Source of the DNA: Anastrepha obliqua
Lineage: Eukaryota > Arthropoda > Insecta > Diptera > Tephritidae
Reading direction: 5' to 3'
DNA: 64,000 bases
Assembly (NCBI RefSeq): GCF_027943255.1
Contig: NC_072893.1
Span: 1,736,001 to 1,800,000 of the forward strand
Shown here: positions 22,730 through 35,713 of the stretch, piece by piece
Numbering within the stretch: the first letter of the stretch is position 1
Layout of the letters: each line of letters begins with the position of its first letter
Translations under genes and position numbers: made by a program
Notes under the pieces: generated by a model
The model's input: only the letters and a program-made list of their open reading frames with translations
Told to the model about the DNA's origin: nothing
Databases searched by the model: none

Positions 22730-23744
22730 AATCGTCCGAACCACACAAAGCGGCGACTTTATCGAGCTGTCATGAATAGAAAAAATATTATGGAATAGAA
22801 AAAATATTTATATAAATTTTAATTCAATATTTGGCTACTTTTTTAATTAAACCTTTGGAGGTTAAAATGCAATATTCAACAACTTCAGACCAGATATTAA
22901 ATATTGATTTTATACCGCAAATATTTTACAAACGGCTTAAATCTAGTCATAGATTGACAAAATGAAGCAAACAAACAACTGAAAATTAATACGCAAACGT
23001 AATTCAGAAGCTTTCACTCAGTCAGGGTTTACTGAATAGAAAAGTGGAAACTATGAATTTATTGTTACTTCGAGGTCTGATGTAATGAGAGTCCCTAAGT
23101 CCCCAATAAAGACACCCGTTATTTATAATGCGTGATTTTGTTTATTTGTTTGTTTGTTTATGTTCGTGTAACTGTGTGTTTGCAAAATATTTGATGCATG
23201 CTCACGCATATTTGCTTGATTGGAAATTTTTGATTTGCATTTGTGATTCGAGTTCAATACAGTAAATGTTTTCGCGTTAATGCCATACATAAATTAACAC
23301 TGCTATTAATGGCTTCGATGCTGAGCCAAACTTGTTTTACTTAAAATTAAGTCTATTCGTTCACTAATTGCTGGGCTCTCATTTAGAATTAAATACTAAT
23401 TTATTTTATGGCATATATCCTGTTGTATGTATGCCAATACGTAATATATACATTTTTGGCTAGGTTAACGACTTGCCTAGAGGACAACTGAACGGCAGAT
23501 AATTTCTGTAAAGATTTTTCATGGCAGAAATCGATTGCATTTTTGTCGCTGTTTGTCGGTCAGTGCTATTAGAAACAAAGAAACTTTTGAATCATTTTTT
23601 GATTCATGTCTGCAGTTGGCATTGAACCAAGAGGCTAGAAAAATTTTGAACATAAACAAGTGAAAATAAACTTACGGAAAAGAAATGTTTAAAAAAAATG
23701 TTCTTTTATTACAGATATCTGTTCCCAAAACTCCAATTTTTTCT
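22730..23744. other. Unassigned AT-rich sequence
   Basis: No gene or element is recognised. A ggctaggttaacg motif at 23459-23471 recalls the ACCTAACC-type 3' ends of other elements here but is too short to interpret. Confidence 0.4.
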
Positions 23745-25145
23745 CTGATTTATTTAAAAAACTATGACTTCCACAGCACTGAGACCTTCCAACTCTTTGA
23801 AAAATAAAATGGTAAATCTACAATATATCTGAATGGAGCAGGAGAATGGAAGCGGTATCTTCTCGTCCTCTTTCTCATCTAGGCAGCTTCTGCAGAAATC
23901 ATGTACTGGATCGTCCGTCCTCTGGGCGTGTCTGCCTATTAGGTAGTGTCCTGTTATAACTGAAATCAGTGAGCTAAGACTATGCTTATATTGGCTTAGC
24001 AAAGATTATGAGCGTTTCGCTTTGAGAGGCGGCCACCCCGGCGATTCTGCAGGTGGTTTAATGACGTCATCGATTTCCTCTTACGATTTCCTCAAATATA
24101 AGTAGCTTACAAGTCTGTAAAGGTATGTGACAATGACATAGTCTGTGTACTCATCATTCAACTTGACGCTGAGTCTCGATCGTTCATCGGCCCTCCACTT
24201 GCCCTCAATATCACAATGGCCAGCTGCCCATGTTACATACGTGAAATGACGCAACCATCTCTTTAAGATAAGTGTGGCATTTCATGGCTACCTTAGAGTG
24301 ATTTTATCCCCACCTGGCTATCAGTGAAAACGTAGATATCATCTCCAGCTATCGCATCACACCGTACCAGTGTAACGACTTTTATTAATGGTATGAGTTC
24401 AGAATGAAAGAACCTATAGTAGTAGGGAAGCCGAAATCTGAAGAAGGTCTCCAGATGTTCGGAATATACACCTCTGCCCACTCTTACCTCCTCATCCTAT
24501 CTTACATCATCCCGTTCCAACTCTTCCATTGAGTGTAGGAGGGTCGTGAACGTGGTGATAGTACATCAGCCTGGGAAGCCTTGAAATGCCAGCTAGGTTT
24601 TTAACGTGGCCGTAGTCCACGATTGACCACTTACTCAAATTTTCAACCTCTTTCCCAAAAAGTGTGCAATATATCTTGCCTGCAGAACTACCGGAAGGAG
24701 GTAGCCTGATTTATCACATATAATGCTTTCGATGGTGTGGTTGGCGTTGCACCGGTTATGAGAACAGATACGCGTCTTTGAACTTTGCCAACGTTTTAAT
24801 GTCCACGCCCTTCTCAAGGGCATTCCACCATATTGCAATACCACAGTAGATAACTGGTCTAACTACCGCTGCGTAAATCCAATGTATTCTGGGTTCCAAT
24901 CCCATTTTTTCTCAATAAGCCTTCCGTAGGAGTACAACGCCATAATTGCTATCCGCACTCTATCGGCCACGGTGAGCTCCCAATTAAGCTTCCTATCCAA
25001 TACAGCTCCTAGATATTTAGCTTTTTTTTACTCTCAGGAGTTTTTCCCTGGGATTCTGGATTTACTTCTACACCAAAATGATAGTCTGTTGAAAGATCTT
25101 TGTTGAAGGTCACACAATGTTGGAAGGTGTTTAGGATCTACATTA
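23745..25145 (-). pseudogene. Non-LTR retrotransposon ORF2 remnant with RNase H
   Basis: Reading the minus strand from 25145 gives VTFNKDLSTDYHF, then KYLGAVLDRKLNWELTVADR (about 25015-24955), ALYSYGRLIEKKWDWNP, and after a shift VVRPVIYCGIAIWWNALEKG (about 24870-24810). These are the landmarks that follow the RT core. The RNase H part is represented by FRFRLPYYYRFFHSELI and VFTDSQVGIKSL (24481-24293). The C-terminal Cys-rich part SLISVITGHYLIGRHAQR, then CRSCLDEKE, lies at 24002-23865. The order is correct and at least five frameshifts or deletions separate the parts. It resembles the family at 7377-8681. No target duplication was found. Confidence 0.75.
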
Positions 25146-25149
25146 AGGA

Positions 25150-26485
25150 CATTCTCATATCAAAATGTTCGGAAATTTTTTAAAATATACCTTTTTATTA
25201 AATTTCTCAATCAAAGTCTCACTATGAGGGCACTTTCTAAGAGTTGAAATAAACACAGTGCACTCGGTCATAAATATCTACTTTTACGTCTCATCCGGCA
25301 AATAGTTGACAAAAATTAGAAACTTTTCTACCACTTACCAGGAAAGTCTTCATGTGCTGCCTGGTATCTTTTTGATAGTGACTGTTTGTAACGAGTTGCA
25401 TTTTTTGTTGTTATTATATGATCCTCATTTTAGATGTTACTGATTATTTATATTATGAAGAAGTCTTTTTTCTAAGAATAAATCGCTATTTCTGGTAACA
25501 CTTCATTGAGCCCAAGAGTCACTTAATGACAGTCACTTGGCCATTTTTTACGCTAAGAATATTCAAAAATCTTTATTACTGGTTGTAGATGAAACGGAAA
25601 TTGGCTGCATTTAATAGAAAGAAGAAAATAAAGTATTGAGAGATACAAACGTACATACATTTATGTGTATTATAGGAAATGAGGTGTCTTTAGAGTCTAA
25701 GTGGTAGAATTTTTAATCGAATGTTTATTTGGAATGACTTCAATGAACTGCAGTAAGTATTACTCTAAACAACACGCGCTGAATACCCACAATGAACGAT
25801 TTCGGGGCAGCTGTTGATTCATGAGCAGCTCAAGTGTCTGTACAGTTTTTAAACTTTTTACAATGCAGGATCGGGCACGAATATCTTTAAAAATTCCTTA
25901 ACTTAATAACTTTCCAAATATCCTATTCATGATGTTTCATTTACTAAAAAGTGTCATTCCATAGGATTTATCATTCTTTATTGAAAACGAAAGCGTTTTA
26001 TATTTGAAATGGTGTTACAGTTGTTGCTATGCTAATTTTTCTTATGGCCTCGTAAGCCAGAAATAAATGTTTAGTATAAATTATCGATTATAGCTTAAAT
26101 ACTTTTTAAATAATCCCACTACCGATAAACGTAAAGGTAACCAGAGTCTATTTATTTATCTCAAAAACATAGTTCACTTCTCCCTCACTACAAAGTAGTC
26201 AGTTAAAAGCAAGTAAAGTAGCCAAATATGTAGTGTAAATGCAGTTGAACTTGCTGTAGGGGTAATTGTCGTTGAAAACATTAAATACCTTCCGTCCCGG
26301 CGTACTTATAAAAATTGAGCATCTAAGAAATACTAACAACTGGTTATATTATAAGATCGCATTCAAAGGTGTCCCCTAAAATGAATAGAATAAGATTTAA
26401 GTTGAAACTTTCAGTCATGCAATGCAATGAGGACCGACGCTGAGTAGAGTTTCACTTGCCTGTATTTTCTGCACTACTTTCTCGC
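25150..26485. other. Unassigned AT-rich sequence
   Basis: I see no gene, RNA or repeat signature in this 1.3-kb stretch. Confidence 0.5.
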
Positions 26486-26490
26486 ATTAG

Positions 26491-26890
26491 ATGCGCTCTT
26501 TTAGCGTCGGTAAAACTACTTTCAATCGGCCAATTTTGGGTAAACTGATATTACCTGTCTTGCCCGAGCGACTGTCGCAAACCGTCCTGACATTAAGCAG
26601 AAGGGGTTGCAGACGGCTGGTTGGACTGATGACGGGTCACTTTCTGTGGGCGAAGCACATGGAAAGGGTGGGCATCTCAGACAGTGTACTCTGCCCAGCT
26701 TGTGAAGAGGAGGGTGAGACGGCGGACCACTTACTGTGGGTCTACCCGGCCTTAGCTTGAATCAGGTTTGAGGTCTTTGGAACTGATGTGTTAAGAAGCG
26801 AAGATGGTCCTTGGTACCACAAGATCTACTCAGATTTTTTCGGAGATCGGGTAGATTTAAAGTAAATTAAAAGGGAATCCAAGTATAGTA
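26491..26890 (+). pseudogene. Non-LTR retrotransposon ORF2 C-terminal fragment
   Basis: The frame from 26491 to 26760 contains LSRRGCRRLVGLMTGHFLWA, then AKHMERVGISDSVLCPACEE and TADHLLWVYPALA. This is the C-terminal region with the C-x2-C and H-x4-C/Y pattern of I-like and related non-LTR elements. The last Cys position reads Tyr. A stop at 26758-26760 is premature, but compatible residues (RFEVFGTDVLRSEDG) continue in the same frame to about 26860. No RNase H or RT part is present upstream. It differs from the other Cys-tail copies in the window and so represents another family. Confidence 0.7.
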
Positions 26891-29461
26891 CAATGGACTT
26901 AATTAATGTCTGAGTGCTGCACTTGCTAGTTGCCCCGACAAAAAACAAAAAAAGCTACCAACTGAGGCAGCATTCCGCACTGCTAGCTGATAATAGCCAA
27001 ATCATTTTCCGTTATTCCCAACAGGCTTGTAAGTTTGGCATTCTATGCCTGAACACTCTCCGCACTGAATAGCAAGCGAATCCATATCATCCATTAATTC
27101 TATTATATTTACTTTTCTTTATGTTGAAACTTCCGGCTGGAGCATATTAATTATTCCTTTTGTAAAAATTTAAATGTATAGCCCCATTTTTGCAATGCGA
27201 CCACAAAACATTCAATTCAAAATTGTCTTATCTCAACGGGCAGCAGCAGATGCACAACACATAGAATTCCGCTAGAAGCCTCAACAGAATTTCGAACGAT
27301 ATTTCTACGCACTCGCTAGTAAACAGTCGTAATTTAACAGCTCTACGCCACTCACATTAATTACCATGTGGCCAGCCGATAGCAAAACATATTTTGCGGC
27401 GCATTCGACGCTAATAAAGCAAAAGTGTTATCGAAAAATATTTATGTAACTACATATGTACACATGCACAAAAACAACAAACAACGAAGTCTACAATATT
27501 CCATGTTGTGTGGTAAAAGTTGCGCTGTTTGAAAAGTGCGCGTGGAGAAAATGGCGCAGTGGATTTATTATTTATGATTGGCAAATGGGCCGACTAGAAT
27601 TATGTACGTACATGCACATACATCCATATATACATACATACATACATATACGCATATTCATATGTTCACTTCAGTTCTTATTACAATTCGCTCTTTTGGC
27701 TATCATGAACGATTTTTAAATTTTGCTCTATGCTTACACACATACATACATGCATGCACATATTCAGTTGCAAAAATCAACACTCGCGCGTTGCACTAAA
27801 AGTCGCTCATACGCCCTGTATTCTGTATACCCATATAAATGAGATGTTGGCTGGAAACGTGCGTGGTCAGAGACTTTACGAGTTTTTTTACCAAATTTTA
27901 CGCATTTTTAACTGTTAAGTTACCTTTTTCCTTTTTTGCTCTATCCGCCACATTTGCCACTTAAACGCACAGAAACTGACAAAAAACTAAAGGCAATTCA
28001 CCAATTCACTGATACAAAGCAATGGAAGATCAGTCACTCACAGAGATTGTAAGTACTCACTCGCACGCAAGCACACACACAGATACACGCACATGTGGCT
28101 TTTGATGCACGCATACAACGACGCGTTGAGTTTTTTATGCATTTGTTTACATTTGTCCAACATCTACACTCACATAACCGCAACTACACAAATGCGAGTA
28201 CAATGCTAACACACACATAAACGCTTCAGCTGGTTATTATTTCATGCGGTTTGCACACACACTTGCTCGCCAGCATATCAGCATATGTTTGTAAGAGTGT
28301 TGCTGCCACAGTTACGCATGCGATGTGAAAAAATAATAATTTCCATTTTTCTGGCATGTTCTTGTTGTTGCTGCTGTTTGATGCAGCAGTGGTTGTTATG
28401 CACTTCGCTGTTATTATTATTTTTTTTTGCACTTCGGCTGGTTTTAAATCGCGTTTTCAATTATATTTTCGTTTAGCTTTAATTAAAAAATCCTTATGCA
28501 AATAAATAGGATCCAGGACACAGCTGGGTGGCAATACGCCGGCTAGCAAACAGATAGCGTGAGACAGCTGGCAGATAAACAAACATTCACACAAAATTGT
28601 AGCAGACAGCTGGCAAGACAGACGCACAAACAGACAGATCTGGCGGCCAAGTGACATATTGTATCAACAACGCAACGAAGCATTCGCGGACGCATAGTTG
28701 GTCAAAGCGGCGATGAGCGAATGCAAATATGTATTCTACAATAAAATATTCAATCCGCACTTGCCACACACTAGAATTGATATGCGCTCATGCATGTGTG
28801 CGTGTGTATGGGCGTATGTATGCATGTTTGTACGTATGTGTGTATTTATTTATGGCATAATTTCAATTTTTGTAGTAAAATAAAAAGCAATTTTAATTAA
28901 ATCACGAAATCAATTAAGCCGTTTGATTGTTTTTATACCCAAATCGGTGTTGGTTTTTGCTGTACTTTTAATTTCGCCACCACTTTTTCAATAGAAGTGC
29001 ACTCAGCATTCAAAGTTCAAATTTTCAAATGTCTTTCCTGTCCCACCCACAAATTTATTACATTTCCTTTTTTAGTTTTAGTTTTGTAGTTTGACAAATG
29101 CAATAATGCTGAACTGCGCAGCGTAATAAAAATTATGAAAAGATTATTTAATCCTATTAAATGTGCAAATTAAGCAACAATAAATTGGCTGATTGAGAGC
29201 TGACATTGCAAATTTCCCAATACTGAAGTGAAAATGAAACTTTAATAAAAGTGACATAGTAGTAAGAACCTTTACCGCCCCCGTTTCCAACTGTGCATCG
29301 ATGTGTTTTAGAGTGGCGTTGTAGTTTAAGCTTTGAAAGACGAACATCGCAGTGGACTTGCAAAACGTACAACACCTGAAATCATTCAGCAAGTTTAAGC
29401 TCTTGTTTGAGACTTCAATTAATCGTAGGAACTCTGAGCGACCTACCTCCCTCTCGTACCC

Positions 29462-29536
29462 TATAAAATGTACATTGATTCCAAGAATGACAGAAACAAG
29501 ATGGCGCCCATCAGAGAGTGAGTGACGTCACATTGG
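29462..29536. promoter_or_regulatory. Promoter-like motif cluster
   Basis: Within 75 bp lie TATAAAA (29462-29468), AAGATGGCGCC (29498-29508, a good match to the YY1/Pho-type AAGATGGC motif), a perfect CRE palindrome TGACGTCA (29523-29530), and ATTGG (29532-29536, a CCAAT box on the minus strand). The YY1-like site is about 35 bp after the TATA sequence, near where transcription would start. No recognisable gene follows on either strand, so this is a candidate only. Confidence 0.3.
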
Positions 29537-30611
29537 TGTAGTTTTACGGTGTTGCCAACCTTTTCCTCTTCGCAATAATTTCAGTGCTTTTTTATAGCCA
29601 AAACGTGAAAATTGTTTAGTTCACTGTTTGTTTTTTTGTTAAATTTAAAGCTACCAAAATTGTAAGTTAAAAAAAATGTTTAATTAAAGAAAAAGGCTGA
29701 ATAAGGGTTTCGTTGCATTTAAAGCTTATGCTGAGAAGATTTCAGTGCTATTGAAAATTGATTGGCTTTTATAAAATTTGATATTCTCAAAGTGCAAGCC
29801 TCATTTTTAGCTTCTTTTGAGGTTATGCAAGGGTATTTTATCTTCCTTTCTCAACTCTTCTTAACATTTAGACACTTTTTACAAATTTTAAAAGCCCGTT
29901 GAATTTATTGAAAACGAATTAAAGGGGTGGAGGTGTATTCATAGCAAAAAAAAATACCAGGTAATGCTAGAAAAACCATAAAGACCGTTTTGAAAAAGAA
30001 GTACCTTATCTTGTTACATAACCTCAAATACAGAAAAAATGTTGTTCAGCCTTTTTTAAAATAAATTATTTTAACTTAACTTTAAGCATGCAAAGTTCTT
30101 TAAGTAATTTTATAGAAATGAGGTATTTTCTTTCCTTTAAATGGCCCTTTCAGTGCTTTTAATATCCGAAACTAGGCAACGCTGCAGTTACGAGGGAGAA
30201 GAAGAAGAGATCACCTGGAAATAAGTTGAAATAAAGCGAAGAAATGTCGCAAGCAAATAATACACGAATAATCACCAACACCAACAATAATCGCAATCGC
30301 CGACAATGTGGCCAGAGGATAGAAAAAAGTAAAGGTAAATACAACTGAGTAAACTATTGAACCAATTTTGAAAAAATATATATTTCACATAATTATAAAC
30401 GTCACATTTTTTAATTAAAAGAGGTTAAAATATGGGCAGGAAGAAACTAAAACTCCGAGGCTCGAGATTAAAAAATTGCTAATCAAGTTACGAAAATGGT
30501 AATCTGGTCACCTATTGCACCCATGCGAAGTCACGAAAATCATCACTGATTTGTCACATTCACTGAGAGCAAAGTAACGGTACTACGATAGGCGCCACCT
30601 TATTATTCTCT

Positions 30612-30652
30612 CCATCATTCAATGATTCGACGCCATCATTCAATGATTCGAC
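30612..30652. repeat. Tandem duplication of a near-palindromic 21-mer
   Basis: The unit ccatcattcaatgattcgac occurs twice in a row (30612-30631 and 30633-30652) with a single g between. Each unit contains the imperfect palindrome ATCATTCAATGAT. Confidence 0.85.
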
Positions 30653-31789
30653 ATAATTTTTACTTGGCACATTCGCCACTGTGAGTACGACATACGCGTG
30701 ACACAAATATTTATGTTTGTTCAAAATAATAAAAACTTTAGTTTTCTTTTAAACTATATTTTTGTAAATTTCCGATCTTAGTCCGGTTGATTCCTGACTT
30801 AATCTTAAACTAACTAAAAATTATTTTCCAGGTGGCAGCTGCTCGAACTCGCTACTCTTCTTATTTTTAAATTATATTCAAAAGATTACATTCAAAATGA
30901 CAATAATTCCGACTACTCCAATATCACTATTTGTCTCACAAGAAGTTTGACTAGCATTTCAAATGAATGAGTATTCCATATTTTACAAGAAATATGAAAA
31001 TTTTGTTTGGAAGGTTAGTGCCGCATTCGTTAACAATTCAGCATAAACTGAGTATTTTGCAGAGCTTCCGAAAAACATTACAGAGTTGACATAAATTTAA
31101 TGGAGGATTACTGGAGTATTAAAGTTGAAAAAGATCATATTGAATCAAAAAATAATAACTCCATTTAACACACTACATTCTTTTATTTTTGCTTTCAATA
31201 CTTTTCAACGAACCTGTATATAACCAGAAATTCGCTAGTCCATAGGTTAATGAAAGCCAACAACTTGTTTAGCTTGGAGAGAGTGGATGAACCAAGGATT
31301 GAGAAGGTGTTACGCAAGATTACAGGCAAGCTCCTTTACGCGTTTCTTATTTGGCTTTGATAGCTCGTAACCTTTGCAGGCGGCTAATCATCTTTGAAAA
31401 ATTTATTGAGCCTTCCGGCTCGGAGTTCTTGGAATGAGCCGATCTCAGCCAAGAGTTTAATGCTAGGATGAGGCATTATGCATGTCAAGTGTCGCTTGCT
31501 GCTTACTTAAAGGCGCAACAGGAAATCAAACGGAAGTCTCTTAAGCACTGCACACACTCTTTCCCATTTCAAATGCCTTTTAGTGAACTTTAGTCTTCTC
31601 TCTCGAATAGGGGTGCATAGGTAGCAACTAAAACCAACAAATTACTTTCCATCGGAGGCATTTTCGGTCTAGCTGAAGTTGATAGTCTTGACCGTCTTGG
31701 AATTTGTTTTAACCGCTCCAAGTTTTTGCTTTGTAAAAATTGCCGAAAAATGTTGAGTAGAAGTACTTGTAGGCTTGGGTACTCCCTGT

Positions 31790-31960
31790 ATGGGCTGTAG
31801 AGCTTTACGGCGACATAAACATAGCGCAGCGACTAAATATCCAGCGGCTTTGTTGGCTGGGTCGTGTCCTCCGCCGATGGATACAAACACCCCGCCTCTG
31901 GTACCAGCTGGTGGTAGCAGGGGAAAACATCAACTGTGTTAGAAAGAGCAGCCATCAAGA
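31790..31960 (+). pseudogene. Retrotransposon tail family, copy 3
   Basis: Plus-strand landmarks aacatagcgcagcga, atccagcgg, gttggctgggtcgtg, atggatacaaac and taccagctggtggtagcag match the copy at 48.0 kb in the same orientation. They also match the complements of the 42.6-kb copy. The encoded tail (RWLGHV-type motif and GG-R linker) is interrupted. The coding segment after the GGS linker is missing. Confidence 0.65.
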
Positions 31961-34319
31961 AGAAGAGAAGTTTACTCCCAGTCCTAATCGATCTACCTCT
32001 TCGCATTTGTTTCAATTTGGAGTAAGAATAGAGTCCATGAGTGCATGCAGCTTTTCATTCACAGCGAAATTACTGAACCGTGGCGACCACGCCCCAATTG
32101 ATGGTAAGTGTATACTAGAAACTGTTTGTATTAGAAATTCATGGGTATTAGAAATTCATAGGTAACAAAATACTTTAACCTTGGCGCTAGAAAAGGTACG
32201 ATTAAAAATTTTACCAATTAAAAAAACAAAAAAAGAAGAAGGCTTTAAACTCTTTCCGAAGTATTTCGTCCAAAAGTGTCCTATCATTAATGATAGGCAT
32301 AGCAACTGGTTATTTACTGGTCTCTGTGCAACTAATTTTATTAAAAAGCGTCTTTTTCAAACAAATTTTTAATTAGCGGAAATTATGACAATAGAATTTG
32401 GTTTAATTATGCGAAATTGTTTTATAATTTAGACAAATATTTTCCACTTCAGCGTAATTTGGCAATGGCAGTAACCTAACCTATGCATATGCAAATATAT
32501 TATGTCCACATACAACTGTATATATGTGTATGCGTGAATGCAAACACGTGTGCAGGTGAGTGTTTAAATCCACAGCCGCTGCAAGCGCAAGCAAACAAGA
32601 CCAAGTAAACAATAACAAAAACAATCTGTACATGTTGCAAGTGTTTGTTAACAAACACTGACAGCCAGCGATGTGGCAACGCACCCCGCCCACTATACAA
32701 ACTCATGCACATAAACACAAACGTATTCGTAAATGTGTAAATTAACCGGAGGAATGCGAACAAATGAGTTCAATATTTTTTTTTAATTTTTTTTTTTTTT
32801 GGTTTTTTCTGCATTTAACATTTTTGTCGGTCTGACGCCCCACCGCCTCGACACGTGTGTCGTTTACACATTTTGCATACGGAATAACAGCGGCGGGCGG
32901 TAAGACGGTGAAACAGTTATCGCCCAGTTTTTGTCGCGTTATCAGCTCACATTGCTTGTTGCACATATTGTTTTACTGCTAATTTATGTGCAACAGAGCG
33001 CAGATATGCTTTCGTTGTTTTTGCTTTTTTCACCTTTTTCGCTATTTTTCTGTTTATACATGCCAATGTGCGTATCCATTGGCGATGGCCCACAACAATG
33101 CCAGTCTAGCCAAGCCATGGCGGTGGCAAAATGGCATCACTTGACTTGCAACATTCGCGCAGCACCACCCCGAACCCCGAGGATTGTGGCATGTTGTTTC
33201 ATTTGCTCGCTTGAATAGTGTGTCGGCTGATTGCAATTGATATTATTTATGATTTAAAATATTAACACGTGAGTGCCTTGTGTGAATTGGTAATTTATTT
33301 AATTTTTGTCATTTTATATCATTAAACACAAAACACTGAAACTGCAACTGCAACTGCAACTGAAATTGAAACTTATACTGAAGCCGAGGCTGAGGCTGAG
33401 GCTGCAGCGGTGCAACAACAATAACACGAAAACAACAAGCCTCGATAGCCCATCAACGGAGAAATACGAAAAAAACAAAAGCAAATAAACGTGCAGAGAA
33501 ATGCAAAAGGCATTACGCCATAAATTTCATACCGAAATCAGGAAAAAGCGAAAATTGTCATTTAATTTAAATAATTAATTGTTAATTGCTACAGAATGGT
33601 GCTACCTTGTGTGGAGGTATTGTCAGTTATGATTTTACCATCTAATTTTTTTTTTCATTTTTTATCGAAGTGCTTCGAAGTCAAAAACAGCTGGCGCTTG
33701 AGTTCAGCTAAATTATTTTCCATTTTCTACAGAGTTAATGAATTTGATTTTGCTTTTGTTGTATGCAATTACGTATTCAAAGGAACCATACATACAAACA
33801 CTACTGCAGCAAATATGTGCAAAACAATAGAAAAGGGATTTTAGCAACAAAGCAAATACTCGCAAATGAACAACTCAGCACAAATAAAAGAGCAATGAAT
33901 CGATAAATAAGTTTTTGAAATTAAGTGGGTCATTGTAAATACATTTAATTAATATGAAAAGTTGGCCTCAAACACGACTCGGCGCAAAATGTTATAATTA
34001 CAATGCATCATTAACTATTTGAGTTGTTTTTGGTAAAATCAAAATATAAATAATAACATTACTTTTTTATAAATGACTAGCCCAGTACTAAAATATTGGT
34101 ATAATAATTTATTCTTTAACCAAATTCCAATTAATGCATTTCATTCCAGTTGAGGGGAAAAGTCACATACAAGCAAAAAATGTATGCGGATTTGAAAACA
34201 AGTATTAAAGCAAAGAACAATTTTAATTGAAATTTCATCTCAGTTATTCCTTAAGTTTTGTGTAAAAGTTATCTCAGACTTATGCACAAGGGTACGAAAA
34301 TTTTGCTCAAACGAAACTC
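31961..34319. other. Unassigned sequence with simple repeats
   Basis: There is no gene or transposon motif. Simple repeats include a GCAACT hexamer run (33341-33363) and a GAGGCT run (33383-33405). The T-rich tract at 32777-32806 is noncoding. Confidence 0.4.
33341..33405. repeat. Hexanucleotide microsatellites
   Basis: A run of about four GCAACT units (33341-33363) is followed at 33383-33405 by a run of GAGGCT units. The two different hexamer motifs lie close together. Confidence 0.75.
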
Positions 34320-35135
34320 TCTTTTGCTCCAGTTAGACTCCCAGACCAGTGTGGCGCCTTTCAAGTTGAGATCTACGCTACAGACAAAGCAGCAAAAACG
34401 ATAAGACTAATGACTTACCTCCAGCTAACCTTGCCATTTTTGTTGATAGTCAAGCAGCGATCGCTGGACTCAACGCGCATCAGTTCAATATGTGTTAAAG
34501 AATGCAGGTCGCTCTCGTTTATCTAACAACACAACACACAATCCACACTTTTTTGGGCCCCCGGTCAATCTGGAGTGAAGGAAAATAAAAGAGCAGATGA
34601 GTGGGCACGGTAAGGCTCAGAGCTTGACATTCAGCGAGTGGTAGAGGGCATAAGCATTCCTCTAAATGAACTGTATATTGCGATTGACTTAAGACCAACA
34701 AAAGGAGACTAACTGCAGGGTCTCCAAAGCGCCCTGGCGAAAACTGAATCTCAAAAGGTCAACTACCAGCATCCTCACACGTGTTTTAATTTAGTCACTT
34801 CACTATTGGCACCCTTGCGAGTAGAATTTGTGTACCTCACAATGACTTCTGTAGAGTCGGAAAGTCAGAAACTGAGTTGGTACAACACCTCCTCTGTGAA
34901 TGTTCTGCTCTTCACAGAAGCCGTACCAAATATCTGGGCGATTATTTCCTGGAGAATGCGCAAAATATATCTATGGAGGGAATAATTACCTAGTTACTAG
35001 TTACCTTCTCAAAAAGATCCAAATGGCTTAAGCAACTTAGGGAGGGGCTGGGAACCAACTGCAGGCATCACAATGAGCCTTAAGGCTACCGAGTGTCTTG
35101 TGTTAGGCAGGCAACCTAGCTAATCTAACCTAACC
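34320..35135 (+). mobile_element. 5'-truncated non-LTR retrotransposon with RNase H
   Basis: Across frameshifts the plus strand reads VRLPDQCGAFQVEIYATDKA (34332-34390) and FVDSQAAIAGLNAHQFNM (near 34438-34490), the RNase H core. FWAPGQSGVKENKRADEWAR follows near 34550-34612, with the DE of the last RNase H motif. The Cys-rich tail is SHFTIGTLASRICVPHNDFC, then ELVQHLLCECSALHRSRTKY (34795-34940). The copy ends near 35135 in CTAACCTAACC, a 3' terminus shared in kind with the minus-strand copy that ends at 51537. Several stops show it is dead. No matching target duplication was seen. Confidence 0.75.
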
Positions 35136-35713
35136 AAGTCAACTCTTTCTTACCTTTTTATAAATTTACTTATACCACCTTTTACAAATCCAGTGATTAC
35201 TAATAGATGTCTTAGGTGTTGTATCAATTGCTTTGCAAATGCCCAATTTTTATATCATAGTTCCAAGACCCATTCAATAGTTAGAGAAAATGAGATTCCA
35301 GCTGATAGCTACAGCAAGTCCCTTTCTAGTTCTGTTCTGTCCAGCGGTCGAGTTAAAGCTGCTATAAATCTCACCATGTCTGCCCTGTATTTAGGCCAAC
35401 AATTTTGGGCATTCTACAAATTTCAAATTTCATCCACAGATACCCCAGTTAAGGCAGTTGACTATGGCCTTTGTTATTGGTGAAAGGTGCTGGCCCAATA
35501 CATGCTTCCTTTCCTCGATTTGCTTCGACAATTGTCAAAAAATAATAGAAATGTACTGTATGAGAATAGGCCAAACGGCCACTTTTTTCAACCGCTTGCA
35601 GCGCTTTAAAGTTTCGAATAGCTGTTTCGACCTTTGACATCACCCTTCGTATTTTGCTTTTATTCTGACAGCGGTCAGAACTGTCATATGACCATAGAAG
35701 TTCCCAAAATATA
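35136..35713. other. Unassigned spacer before the intact mariner
   Basis: No motif is recognised. The frames at 35193-35483 and 35449-35643 show no recognisable family. Confidence 0.4.

Larger units (their letters stand above)
26891..31785. other. Unique-looking spacer with microsatellites
   Basis: No transposon signature and no convincing exon is seen across 4.9 kb. Microsatellites of CATA/CA type lie at 27609-27652 and 28063-28095, and of GT/GTAT type at 28789-28845. A promoter-like cluster (29462-29536) and a short tandem duplication (30612-30652) are listed separately. The stretch 31330-31560 has a readable but unrecognised frame. Confidence 0.4.

Noticed and set aside
31330..31560. Readable frame resembling a coding remnant
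   Set aside because: A stop interrupts it and no known domain could be recognised, so it is left as unassigned.
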